From a virus, in the IMG/VR virus record IMGVR_UViG_3300021440_000041, positions 1 through 45,458 of that record: a DNA stretch of 45,458 nucleotides. The stretch is one strand, 5' to 3'. Shown one piece after another: positions 14,171-22,497 of the stretch (positions are counted from its first letter, which is position 1; every line of letters starts with the position of its first letter). A model generated the notes under the pieces. That model worked only from the letters and a program-made list of their open reading frames with translations. It made no database searches and was not told the origin of the DNA. The translations under genes and the position numbers were made by a program.

Positions 14171-16075
14171 ATGAATCAAAACAATTTAATTACAGCTCTT
14201 CAGGATGCTAAAATGCCTTCTGTTATGAGCATTTTTAAAACACCTGAAGGTATTACCTTCGGTGCCGGTAAAACCGTTGGAAACGGAATTGAAGGCTGGG
14301 CTCCAAGCGCCCCATTCATTCACACTGATGGTTCAACAAACTCAACCAGAGTGTATATGAATACCGGAACAAAAACTACTGCAATATGGACTTCAATATA
14401 TACTGCAGGCGCAGCTCTCACTTTGGACGAAGCGTTTGACAACGGAGGAATTATAAACGGAGCCGTAAGTTCTGCAACCGCAATTCAAATTGGTGGAGCT
14501 ACGGACTATTTCACTATGTGGCAGGAAGGCGCGAATGACATTCGAATTGGCACTTCCACAGGCGCAAATATCACAATAGTTCCAGACGGAGGAACATTGG
14601 CTTTAACCGGGGCAATGACAGTAAGCGGTGCGCTTACAGTTTCCGGATTAATTACCGGAACTTTCGGTGGAACAATTTCAAGTTCGACATGGACCGCAAG
14701 CCCTGTAATAACTTCTTCGGAAGTTACCGGAGCAGGCATGACCGTGAATGGAAATGAAATTACCACAGGAAATGTTCTCCAGGTAAATGCAGATGCCAGT
14801 TTAACGACTGGAAAATTTATCAACTGCCTGAATGCAGGCGTAAGCAAATTTTCAGTGGGCCTTGATGGAAGACATGTTATTGCAGGAACCGCAAGCGGAA
14901 CCGCGGCTTTAACTCTCACTGCAGGTGACTTGGTTGTTACAAGCGGAACTGTAACTTTGACAGCAGGAACCCTTACGCTGGCCGAAGGTTCTATTACGGC
15001 CACGATCACAAGCGCGGCGGATCTTGTAAATCTTAATCCGAACGCCGGTGGTGCCGCAATTGATATTGATCTTCCTGCAACTTCAAACCTTGCAACCGGG
15101 TATCTTGATATTGACGGGAGCACTGGTTCTGGAATGATGATTTCATGCGCCGCTTCCGGAGCTTATACCGGAACTTTTGTTGATTTGAACATGACCAATG
15201 CCGTTGGAGCAAAGGCAATTTTAGTCACCGGAGCAGGCACAAGAACGACTCCTATGATTTCAATGACCGATGCCGCTCCCGGAAATGGAGCTTACGGAAT
15301 TTTAATGACTTCCACAGCCGCACACGCGAACTTCAGAAGTATTAAAATTACTGAATCCGGTGCCGTTGCCAGCAAGATAATTGATCTTGCCTATGGCGGA
15401 GCCAATACAGGCGTTGCAATCAACGTGAATATGACTAACGCCGCAACAACTTCACAATCATTGGTAATAACTTCCAATGTGGCTGCCACTGTCAGTCCTA
15501 TTTCTATAGTTGACACTGGTTTTGTTGGAGCTACCGGGGTAGGATTGGTGAACATTTCCGCTACAGGAAATCTTGCTCATGCTCAGGCTTCATGCTTGAG
15601 AATTGCTTACTCAGGCGCAGGCGCAGCCACAGGACTTGGAACTTCCATAAGAGTTATGGACACAGGTTCGACAGCAACTTCCTACGCTGTTTATATCAGT
15701 GCAGCCACAGGTGAAGCTTTATTCGTTGACACTGGTAAAGCAAAATTTACAGAAGGCGCAACATTCAAGTCCAGCAATAAAGAATATATTGCTCCGAACT
15801 ATGTTGCTGCAGGCGGATCAAACAATGCGATAACCATCACACTCACAGATGCTGATGGAGCGAACGTTGCCCTTGCCGCGGGTTTGAGATTAATTGTTCA
15901 TACTGGAGCTTATACTTTACAAGCCGGAGCGAATACGCTAAACTTGAATGGAGGTGGAGCTGTGGCAATTAAAAAAGGATCTGCCGCTACGACAGATAAA
16001 GCCGTTGCAGCCGCAGCGAATTCGATATTATGCCTTGTGTACAATGGTACATCATGGCTTGATATAGCTGAATAA
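14171..16075 (+). CDS. Gly/Ala/Thr-rich fibre-like structural protein
   Basis: 634 residues, dominated by short imperfect beta repeats rich in Gly, Ala, Thr and Ser (for example GALTVSGLITGTFGGT, TLTAGDLVVTSGTVTLTAGT). Such runs form trimeric beta-helical or beta-prism shafts in fibres and surface decorations. The C-terminus (GTSWLDIAE) ends in the same small beta module style as the decoration protein. A strong AAGGAGAT ribosome site is present. An intrinsic terminator directly follows, so this gene closes a transcription segment. Whether it is on the head or tail is not decided. Confidence 0.7.
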   Translation: MNQNNLITALQDAKMPSVMSIFKTPEGITFGAGKTVGNGIEGWAPSAPFIHTDGSTNSTRVYMNTGTKTTAIWTSIYTAGAALTLDEAFDNGGIINGAVSSATAIQIGGATDYFTMWQEGANDIRIGTSTGANITIVPDGGTLALTGAMTVSGALTVSGLITGTFGGTISSSTWTASPVITSSEVTGAGMTVNGNEITTGNVLQVNADASLTTGKFINCLNAGVSKFSVGLDGRHVIAGTASGTAALTLTAGDLVVTSGTVTLTAGTLTLAEGSITATITSAADLVNLNPNAGGAAIDIDLPATSNLATGYLDIDGSTGSGMMISCAASGAYTGTFVDLNMTNAVGAKAILVTGAGTRTTPMISMTDAAPGNGAYGILMTSTAAHANFRSIKITESGAVASKIIDLAYGGANTGVAINVNMTNAATTSQSLVITSNVAATVSPISIVDTGFVGATGVGLVNISATGNLAHAQASCLRIAYSGAGAATGLGTSIRVMDTGSTATSYAVYISAATGEALFVDTGKAKFTEGATFKSSNKEYIAPNYVAAGGSNNAITITLTDADGANVALAAGLRLIVHTGAYTLQAGANTLNLNGGGAVAIKKGSAATTDKAVAAAANSILCLVYNGTSWLDIAE

Positions 16076-16081
16076 AAAATA

Positions 16082-16116
16082 AACACAGCCAGGTTACGGG
16101 CTTGGCTGTGTTTTTT
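16082..16116 (+). terminator. Intrinsic terminator after the fibre-like gene
   Basis: Perfect 10-bp stem aacacagcca (16082-16091) / tggctgtgtt (16103-16112), an 11-nt loop and a T run to 16116. It starts 7 nt after the stop codon. A textbook rho-independent terminator. Confidence 0.9.
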
Positions 16117-16147
16117 AATTCCCGTAAAATTTCAGAAAGGTACATGA

Positions 16148-16531
16148 ATGAAACTTACTTTCCAGAACATTATTGACGCGAAGAATGCTGTGCTTGCTTT
16201 GGGTAATGTAAAATCAATTGAAGGAATGCCAATATCAGGCGCAATCAGATATAAGATTGAAAAATTCTGTAAAAAATTCACAAAAGAATTTAACATAATC
16301 GAGCCTTTGAGAATTGATGTTTTCAAACGTTTTGGAAAACAGGATGAAAAAACCGGATATGTGAATGTTCTTCCGGAAAAATACAAAGAGTTTCAGGAAG
16401 AAATTAAGAAATTCCTTGCAACCGAAAGTGAAATGGAAGGTCTTGATGTTGACCTGAATCTGGTTGATGGACTTTCTGCAGTGCAGATGATGGAACTCAG
16501 GGGAAATAAAATCCTGAAAGAAATAGAATAA
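16148..16531 (+). CDS. Small hypothetical protein between two terminators
   Basis: 127 residues. The start MKLTFQNIIDAKNAVLAL, a mid-helix ISGAIRYKIEKFCKKFTKEF and an acidic C-terminus recall DUF1617-like phage proteins, which are common near tail genes and uncharacterised. The gene is insulated by a terminator on each side (16082-16116 and 16549-16579), so it may be expressed at a different level from its neighbours. No clear promoter is visible in the 31 nt before it. A GAAAGG ribosome site is present. Confidence 0.7.
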   Translation: MKLTFQNIIDAKNAVLALGNVKSIEGMPISGAIRYKIEKFCKKFTKEFNIIEPLRIDVFKRFGKQDEKTGYVNVLPEKYKEFQEEIKKFLATESEMEGLDVDLNLVDGLSAVQMMELRGNKILKEIE

Positions 16532-16548
16532 TTCAGCGTTGCTTTGAG

Positions 16549-16579
16549 TGCCGCAGTGTGAACTATTGCGGCATTTTTT
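16549..16579 (+). terminator. Intrinsic terminator after the 127-aa gene
   Basis: Stem tgccgca (16549-16555) / tgcggca (16567-16573), an 11-nt loop and six Ts (16574-16579). GC-rich stem plus U run. Confidence 0.85.
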
Positions 16580-16615
16580 AAAGACCGGTTCTAAAATGGT
16601 CAAAAGGGGAAATAA

Positions 16616-17593
16616 ATGTCGAGAGCAGCTTATGTGGCTTCAGTTAATGGAGGAATTCCTTTTGATGGTTGGAATTTCAACATTATAAATTTAGGTGGAC
16701 CGGCGTCATTAACTAAGATGCACTTAACTAGAAATGGAGATGTGTATTTTGTTGAGGAAGGACCCACTAGTGGAGCTCCTTATGGAAGGATATTAAAAAG
16801 AACATATGGATCAAATGATATTATTGTTCAGAGTTCTATTCTGGGGAAATGGACAAATATAACAGAGGATTCAGTAGGAGATATTTTTGCAGTATATAGA
16901 TGGCGATCAAATCAAGACAATGGACTTGCTGGAGTCTATAAGCAAGTTGGTGGGGTTGGGACTTTCACGCAAATATTTCAATTTGGAAATAGTTCATCCA
17001 CGCTTTATAATATTGAGGCTGATTTAGTTGGAAATGTTTATGCTGCTTGCAGGTATAGCGGTGGATATATTTATAGAAAACCTCCGTTATCTGATAATTT
17101 TAGTTCAATAGGATATGGTGGTGAATGGGAGTCTTCAACTGTAGATAGTTTAGGCAATATTTATTTTGGAGATTTTGGTTCTTATATGCCATTAAATCAA
17201 GGAATTTTAAAAATAAGCAATGGATATTCTGGAAACTCATATTTAACATTACCATCTTTAGCTCCTATGGCTATGTGTTGCGATTTAAATAATAATTTGT
17301 ATTTAGGAATTTTATACGCATCTTATATAGTGAGATATTTATACGGAGAAACAACATATAATTCATACTGTCCTTCTGGATCAGTTTATAGAAAAGGTAT
17401 CTGCATTGATAGCTCAAATACTTTATATTTAAGTGCCATAACTGGATATAAAATACAGTACTCAATTTTAAATTCAGGTATAGTTAATTATTATTCTCCT
17501 GATATTGGAAGTTTAGATATATGGGATATGATTATAGACAAAGACAATAAATTATTAGCAGTAGGATACAATTCGTTATATGTTTACCCGTAA
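16616..17593 (+). CDS. Beta-propeller-like protein, possible receptor-binding protein
   Basis: 325 residues with recurring units of about 40-50 residues containing D-x-x-GN-x-Y or similar turns (TRNGDVYFVE, DSVGDIFAVY, DLVGNVYAAC, DSLGNIYFGD, DLNNNLYLGI, DSSNTLYLSA, DKDNKLLAVG). This matches NHL/SMP-30-type beta-propeller blades, about seven in number. No signal peptide is seen. It lies between tail genes and is visibly AT-richer than its neighbours, as recently acquired receptor-binding genes often are. An AAAAGGGG ribosome site is present. A structural or binding role is inferred. Confidence 0.65.
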   Translation: MSRAAYVASVNGGIPFDGWNFNIINLGGPASLTKMHLTRNGDVYFVEEGPTSGAPYGRILKRTYGSNDIIVQSSILGKWTNITEDSVGDIFAVYRWRSNQDNGLAGVYKQVGGVGTFTQIFQFGNSSSTLYNIEADLVGNVYAACRYSGGYIYRKPPLSDNFSSIGYGGEWESSTVDSLGNIYFGDFGSYMPLNQGILKISNGYSGNSYLTLPSLAPMAMCCDLNNNLYLGILYASYIVRYLYGETTYNSYCPSGSVYRKGICIDSSNTLYLSAITGYKIQYSILNSGIVNYYSPDIGSLDIWDMIIDKDNKLLAVGYNSLYVYP

Positions 17594-17607
17594 AAAGGAA
17601 CTCTAAC

Positions 17608-19932
17608 TTGCCACAAAAATCATTTACATTACTACCTCCGTTGGCTGGACTAAATAAGAAGTCGGCTTTTAAACAAAAGCCTCCTTATTCAACTCCGCTT
17701 TGCCAGAACGTTCGCCCGGTTGACGCGCTTCAACAACGCGAACGAATAGGTTCAAGGCCGGGTCTACGCAAATCTTTTTATGAGCTTTTGGGTTCAGGAA
17801 ATCCAATAAACATGATTTCAAATATCAATGTCATGACACCTAATTCACTCAGGATATGGGCAGACTGGTTCGATGCTCATACCGTGGATTCAATTTGGTC
17901 ACTTCCGTCATGGATTGCAAACCTTCCAACAATTCTGGAACTTGGAGGATTGATTTCAACTTATAATACCGAAGCCGGGGCAATCCGCGGCGCAATATCT
18001 CCTTTTGCTATTGCTTCGGAATATCAGATTGAGCTTTTTATTCTTCCGTACCTTGGTTCATTCTGGGGAAGATACCAGATTTTTATGTCAATGAATGACG
18101 CGACTCCGGCAATAAATACAGAAGGGGTTATTGTGGAAGTCACCTTGACTGGTTCAGGAGCATATACAGGCCGTGTGGTTGATATTACAGGTGGAGTTGG
18201 AACAATTACCACAGCCACAGCCGGAACGCTAGGAAGTGCCATTCCTTGCGTTTTAAGCACTGTCAGAAATGGAACGAACGTAAAAATGTATTTGAATGGA
18301 ACTTTGCTGGCAAACGTCACGGTTGCGGCTTATACCGGAAAGCGCGTTGGCTTTTCAATGTACTCTACGGTTGCTTCCGGTGTATGCCTGGTGAATGGGT
18401 TTAGGATTCAATACAACGAAGGGCTTTATACTGAAATTGAAAGGAATATTCTTTGTGTGGCTTCCAATGGGTATCTTTACACGAATAAAACCTATGTCAA
18501 TAATTTAACAGCGGTATCCTCAAATTTGAAATTGAACACTGCAAATTTGATTATGGCGCAGGACCGATACCAAAAACTTTACATTGCAGATTTTGAAGAA
18601 GTTAAAACCAAACAAACCGATGGAGCAATTTCAGGAACTTCTTTGGATTCCGCCAGTGTTGCGGACTGGACCGCAATAGGGATTAATATTTATGATTATG
18701 TTGTTGTAATTTCTTCCGGAACCGGTCCGACTTTAGGAACTTATACCATCGCTACAATTGCTGCAGGTAACTTGACTCTTGGGAGCGCACCCGGAGATGG
18801 TACTGGAATTTCATTTTATATCCAGAGGGCCCCAAAAATTTATGATCCAAAGACAGATGCTTTGACGCTTTGGACTGCAACGGCAGGAAAAGGAACTGTT
18901 CCGATTGGAGCGTTTTCAGTGGGGCTTTACCGTGATAGAATGGTTATGATTCTGGACCATTTGTTTTACATGTCCAGGCAGGGCGATCCACTGGATTGGG
19001 ATTATTTTCAAACCGATGTTCAAAGGGCCGTTTCTTCACAATTAAGCGAAGCCGGAATTGTCGGTCAAATAATAAAGTCCGCTGTGATTTTCGGGGACGA
19101 TTACATAATTTTCTTTTGCGCTTCCTCAACATGGAGGCTTCGAGGCGATCCTACTTACGGAGGCCAGCTTGATAATGTTTCAAATTATGTAGGCTGCGTT
19201 GACAGGAAGGCTTATTGTTTAACTCCTGAAGGAACGTTGGTGTTTTTATCTTTTGATGGAATTTATGCGCTTACGGGGGATGGAGGCTCATCTCCTCAGC
19301 CTTTGTCAGATAACAATCTGCCGACGGATTTAAAAGAAATTGACAATCGACTGTTCAATGTCACCATGAGCTTTGATGTTGACTATGGAGGAATTCATAT
19401 CAACCTTACTCCAAAATCTCAGGGCCTTTCAGCTCATTGGTGGTTTGATTGGGCGAATAAAAGCTTTTGGCCTGTACTGTTAAATGTAAACCATCAAGCT
19501 TCCGCATGTTTTTATTACACTGAAAACCATTCGGTTTTGTTCGGATGCAAAGATGGATATATCCGATGCTATGATGCGGATTCAGCCACGGACGATGGAA
19601 CCGCAATTTCATCATATTGTTTTTACGGGCCGATAAGATTTTCCGGTAATGAACGGGATTCAGGGAAATTACTTGAACTTGCTGCCGATGTTGCACTGGG
19701 AAGTTCAAATATAACCTATGCAATTCACATTGGAGATTCTTATGAGGGCTGCATAAATTCAACAGCATTTTCAACAGGAACATGGGCTCTTGAAGGAATC
19801 AACCCGAAAGATACACCTCACGCTGGAGGAGGTTGCTTCGGTATAAAAATATCAAATGCTGAAAGTTTGCCCTGGGCGATTGAAAATATTTCAGGCGTAA
19901 TCGAAAGATCCGGAGTACAAAGAATTTTATGA
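17608..19932 (+). CDS. Tail stabilisation / P22 gp10-like tail protein
   Basis: 774 residues, starting at a TTG behind AAAGGA. The N-terminus (MPQKSFTLLPPLAGLNKKSA, then CQNVRPVDALQQRERIGSRPGL) is the signature of the large podovirus tail proteins (P22 gp10, T7 tubular protein B analogues), which form the hub below the adaptor. The C-terminal half has the expected GDPTYGGQLDNVS and DGIYALTGDGGSSPQPLSD segments. A concanavalin-like beta domain appears inserted around residues 100-270. It overlaps the next gene by 4 nt. Confidence 0.8.
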   Translation: MPQKSFTLLPPLAGLNKKSAFKQKPPYSTPLCQNVRPVDALQQRERIGSRPGLRKSFYELLGSGNPINMISNINVMTPNSLRIWADWFDAHTVDSIWSLPSWIANLPTILELGGLISTYNTEAGAIRGAISPFAIASEYQIELFILPYLGSFWGRYQIFMSMNDATPAINTEGVIVEVTLTGSGAYTGRVVDITGGVGTITTATAGTLGSAIPCVLSTVRNGTNVKMYLNGTLLANVTVAAYTGKRVGFSMYSTVASGVCLVNGFRIQYNEGLYTEIERNILCVASNGYLYTNKTYVNNLTAVSSNLKLNTANLIMAQDRYQKLYIADFEEVKTKQTDGAISGTSLDSASVADWTAIGINIYDYVVVISSGTGPTLGTYTIATIAAGNLTLGSAPGDGTGISFYIQRAPKIYDPKTDALTLWTATAGKGTVPIGAFSVGLYRDRMVMILDHLFYMSRQGDPLDWDYFQTDVQRAVSSQLSEAGIVGQIIKSAVIFGDDYIIFFCASSTWRLRGDPTYGGQLDNVSNYVGCVDRKAYCLTPEGTLVFLSFDGIYALTGDGGSSPQPLSDNNLPTDLKEIDNRLFNVTMSFDVDYGGIHINLTPKSQGLSAHWWFDWANKSFWPVLLNVNHQASACFYYTENHSVLFGCKDGYIRCYDADSATDDGTAISSYCFYGPIRFSGNERDSGKLLELAADVALGSSNITYAIHIGDSYEGCINSTAFSTGTWALEGINPKDTPHAGGGCFGIKISNAESLPWAIENISGVIERSGVQRIL

Positions 19933-21446
19933 GCAATTTTGATATTCAAGCAAAAGGCAATGATCCTACAGAAATCAGAAAGATTTTTCAGCAAATTAAA
20001 ACAAAAATTAATGACAGTTTCGTTCCTTATGTTGGAGCTTCTAAAAATGTTGATATTGGATTATTCAGCTTATACGCTTTAATGGGTTATTTTGATTCTA
20101 TAAAATTTGACACGACTCCAACCACAGACGCAATACAAGAAGGCGAATTAAGGTGGAATGCTACGGACGGCACTCTTGATCTTGGGATGTCATCTGGAAA
20201 TATAACAATGCAGATAGGTCAGGAAATGTTCCAGAAAGTAAGGAATGTTTCAGGAGCTACTATTTTGAATGGTAAAGCGGTTTATGTTAATGGAAGAACC
20301 GGAAACAGGCCAAATATTTATCTTGCGAGGAGTGATGCAGAATCAACTTCATGCGTTATAGGAATTACAACTCAGGATATTTTAAGTCCTGCTGATGGAT
20401 ATGTTACCACTTTTGGATATGTTCGAGGAATTAAAACGGATTACACAGGTTCCGGAGATTGGGGAACAACCTGGGTGGCTGGTGATAAACTTTACATTTC
20501 AAAAACAGTAGCAGGGCAGTTAACTAATATTGAACCTGCTGCACCACATCACTCAGACGTTGTTGCTACTGTTGAGATAGTTCATCAAAATCTTGGAAGT
20601 ATTCTTGTTAATTTTGACAGACATAAAACCCTTGAGGAATTGACGGATGTAAACGGAACCGCTCTTTCTATTGACGGTCAATTTCCTGTTTGGAATAATA
20701 CCTCAAAGTATTTTGATTTTAATTTTAAAATAACAGATTATTTAAAAAGAGATCAAACAACTCCAGATACAACAACCGGATTATTCACTTTTCCACAGAT
20801 TCAGATTAGCGACTTGTCAGCCACAAGATTTGCATATTCACAGGCAAGTGGAAGGCTAGCAACAACAGCAAGCGCGGATGATATTACGGTTCCTGTTCAA
20901 TCAGGAAAAACCTTATTGCTTGAGAATGTTGTTTGGGATGATTTACAGATAAACGTTTCTACAATAAGAACTCCGGCGGCAAGCGCACCGACATGGACTT
21001 CTTACAAAGGTTCTGAGGTTTTGACGTTTTCAAAATCTGCAACCAACGTGATTTATTTTAACGCTCAATTGCCGCACAGATATAAGCAGGGAACAGATAT
21101 TGAGTTTCATATTCACGTTGCATTCCCTGATAATTCGGCAGGTAATTCAATCTGGTATTTCACTTATTCATGGGCGAACGTAAATAGTGAATTTCCTGCG
21201 GAAAGTAATTCAGGAAATATTACATTTGCTTCACCTACAACAACAGACAGACACGCTTTAAAAAGTTTAATTGCAACTATTGATGGACATACAGTATCAA
21301 AAAATATTTCCTCAATTATTTTATGTTCGCTTTCAAGATTGGGTGGAGATGGTTCAGATAATTATGACAATGTGATTTATTTAGTCGGTGCGGATTTCCA
21401 TTATCAAATTGATACAATTGGATCAAGAACAGAAACAGCAAAATAA
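19929..21446 (+). CDS. Tail fibre/appendage protein
   Basis: 505 residues. The N-terminal part (about 1-90) is helical then beta (LRWNATDGTLDLGMSSGN), a typical fibre attachment start. A middle domain (about 100-240) is a beta fold with VVATVEIVHQNLGSILVNF. The C-terminal 180 residues match a beta-sandwich recurring in many phage appendage proteins, with WDDLQINV, TNVIYFNAQLPHRYKQGTDI, EFHIHVAFPD and DFHYQIDTIGS. ATGA overlap with the preceding tail gene places it in the same complex. Function as an adsorption structure is inferred. Confidence 0.75.
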   Translation: MSNFDIQAKGNDPTEIRKIFQQIKTKINDSFVPYVGASKNVDIGLFSLYALMGYFDSIKFDTTPTTDAIQEGELRWNATDGTLDLGMSSGNITMQIGQEMFQKVRNVSGATILNGKAVYVNGRTGNRPNIYLARSDAESTSCVIGITTQDILSPADGYVTTFGYVRGIKTDYTGSGDWGTTWVAGDKLYISKTVAGQLTNIEPAAPHHSDVVATVEIVHQNLGSILVNFDRHKTLEELTDVNGTALSIDGQFPVWNNTSKYFDFNFKITDYLKRDQTTPDTTTGLFTFPQIQISDLSATRFAYSQASGRLATTASADDITVPVQSGKTLLLENVVWDDLQINVSTIRTPAASAPTWTSYKGSEVLTFSKSATNVIYFNAQLPHRYKQGTDIEFHIHVAFPDNSAGNSIWYFTYSWANVNSEFPAESNSGNITFASPTTTDRHALKSLIATIDGHTVSKNISSIILCSLSRLGGDGSDNYDNVIYLVGADFHYQIDTIGSRTETAK

Positions 21447-21503
21447 AAATAGAATTTATAAAAAATTTATGATAAAACTTCAAAATAAAAAGGAAAATTA
21501 AAT

Positions 21504-22112
21504 ATGAAATTATTCAACAAACTTGCGGTATTCGGATTTCTTTTCATGGTTCTTTGTGGAGCAACTTCAATTGGTCCAGACTTTTCAAAAATGATGGGAT
21601 ATTTGAAAAATTCAATAGCGCCTTTCACAAACAATCTTTATGATTTGGGATCAGCAAGTAAGATGTTCAGGGCAGCTTATATTTATAATTCTGCTTACAT
21701 CGGGGAACATGCGGTGAGGATTTATGAGCAGGATTATGCGATAGCTTTTACAAAGAAAAAAGAATTTAAGTTCACCATCCCTACTCCGTCGATTCTTTAC
21801 GGATTTGATACTCAGGTTTGTCTTGTTCCATATTTGACAAATCCTATTACTATCACGAAAATTCAAGTGACACTTGACGCTGATCCCACTACTGAGGTTG
21901 CAGGAGACTTGAAATATTCAGATTCTTTTATCGGACTTGCGAATCCGACTCTGATAAATGACATTGATACCACTGCAGGAGTTCGGATTGACACTTCGAT
22001 AACGAGCGGAGCGGTGGCGGCTGGCAAATGCCTTTATTTAGACTTTGATTCGAGTCCTGATGCTGCCACAACTCAGATGAGCGTAATCATAACCTATACA
22101 GTGACGGAGTAA
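21504..22112 (+). CDS. Fibre-like protein with an N-terminal signal sequence
   Basis: 202 residues. Residues 1-20 (MKLFNKLAVFGFLFMVLCGA) form a basic start plus hydrophobic core like a Sec signal; a lipobox reading around LCGA is possible. Next comes NNLYDLGSASKMFRAAYIYN, a motif found in phage fibre head domains, and then a beta-rich C-terminal domain (about 75-202). A signal on a fibre-like virion protein is unusual. It is the first of three such genes in a row, with an AAAAAGG ribosome site and 57 nt free upstream. Confidence 0.65.
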   Translation: MKLFNKLAVFGFLFMVLCGATSIGPDFSKMMGYLKNSIAPFTNNLYDLGSASKMFRAAYIYNSAYIGEHAVRIYEQDYAIAFTKKKEFKFTIPTPSILYGFDTQVCLVPYLTNPITITKIQVTLDADPTTEVAGDLKYSDSFIGLANPTLINDIDTTAGVRIDTSITSGAVAAGKCLYLDFDSSPDAATTQMSVIITYTVTE

Positions 22113-22114
22113 AT

Positions 22115-22495
22115 ATGAAAAGAATTTTAATAGTAATATCAATTTTTGTTTTGGCTTTGTCGATTAATCTTGTTTATGCAGACGTCACCACAATTTCATT
22201 CGAACCATTTCTACAAATCAGAATGAAAAAAGGAACTTTGAGAGGTGAGTACAACGACTGTTTTTACTACAAACTCACCGACTCCCAATATACATGGTTA
22301 AGGACTCAACTTGGATTGACACTGCCCGGTATTAGAACAGATGCTCAAGCAAGGGTTGATTCGTGGATAGAGTCCTTGCAGACTCAGGCTAAGGCTATAA
22401 GGGCGACAAGGGCGCAGTTATTGGAACAGAAGAAAGCTTTGCAAGATATGATTGCGAGCGTTGACGCTGAGTACGCAACAGCACCGGAGGCGTAA
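22115..22495 (+). CDS. Secreted small protein with coiled coil
   Basis: 126 residues. A clear Sec signal peptide (MKRILIVISIFVLALSINLVYA, cleavage likely after Tyr-Ala) precedes a short beta region and a C-terminal coiled coil (about residues 75-120, IESLQTQAKAIRATRAQLLE). It starts 2 nt after the preceding stop, with a GGAG ribosome site, and is 2 nt from the next gene, so the three are co-translated. No family recognised. Export to the periplasm or surface is predicted. Confidence 0.65.
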   Translation: MKRILIVISIFVLALSINLVYADVTTISFEPFLQIRMKKGTLRGEYNDCFYYKLTDSQYTWLRTQLGLTLPGIRTDAQARVDSWIESLQTQAKAIRATRAQLLEQKKALQDMIASVDAEYATAPEA

Positions 22496-22497
22496 TC

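Noticed and set aside
14506-15123. Long minus-strand open frame (205 codons) opposite the fibre-like gene
   Set aside because: It arises from Gly/Ala/Thr-rich repeats on the sense strand. There is no ribosome site and the composition is Val/Pro/Ala-biased as expected for an antisense shadow.
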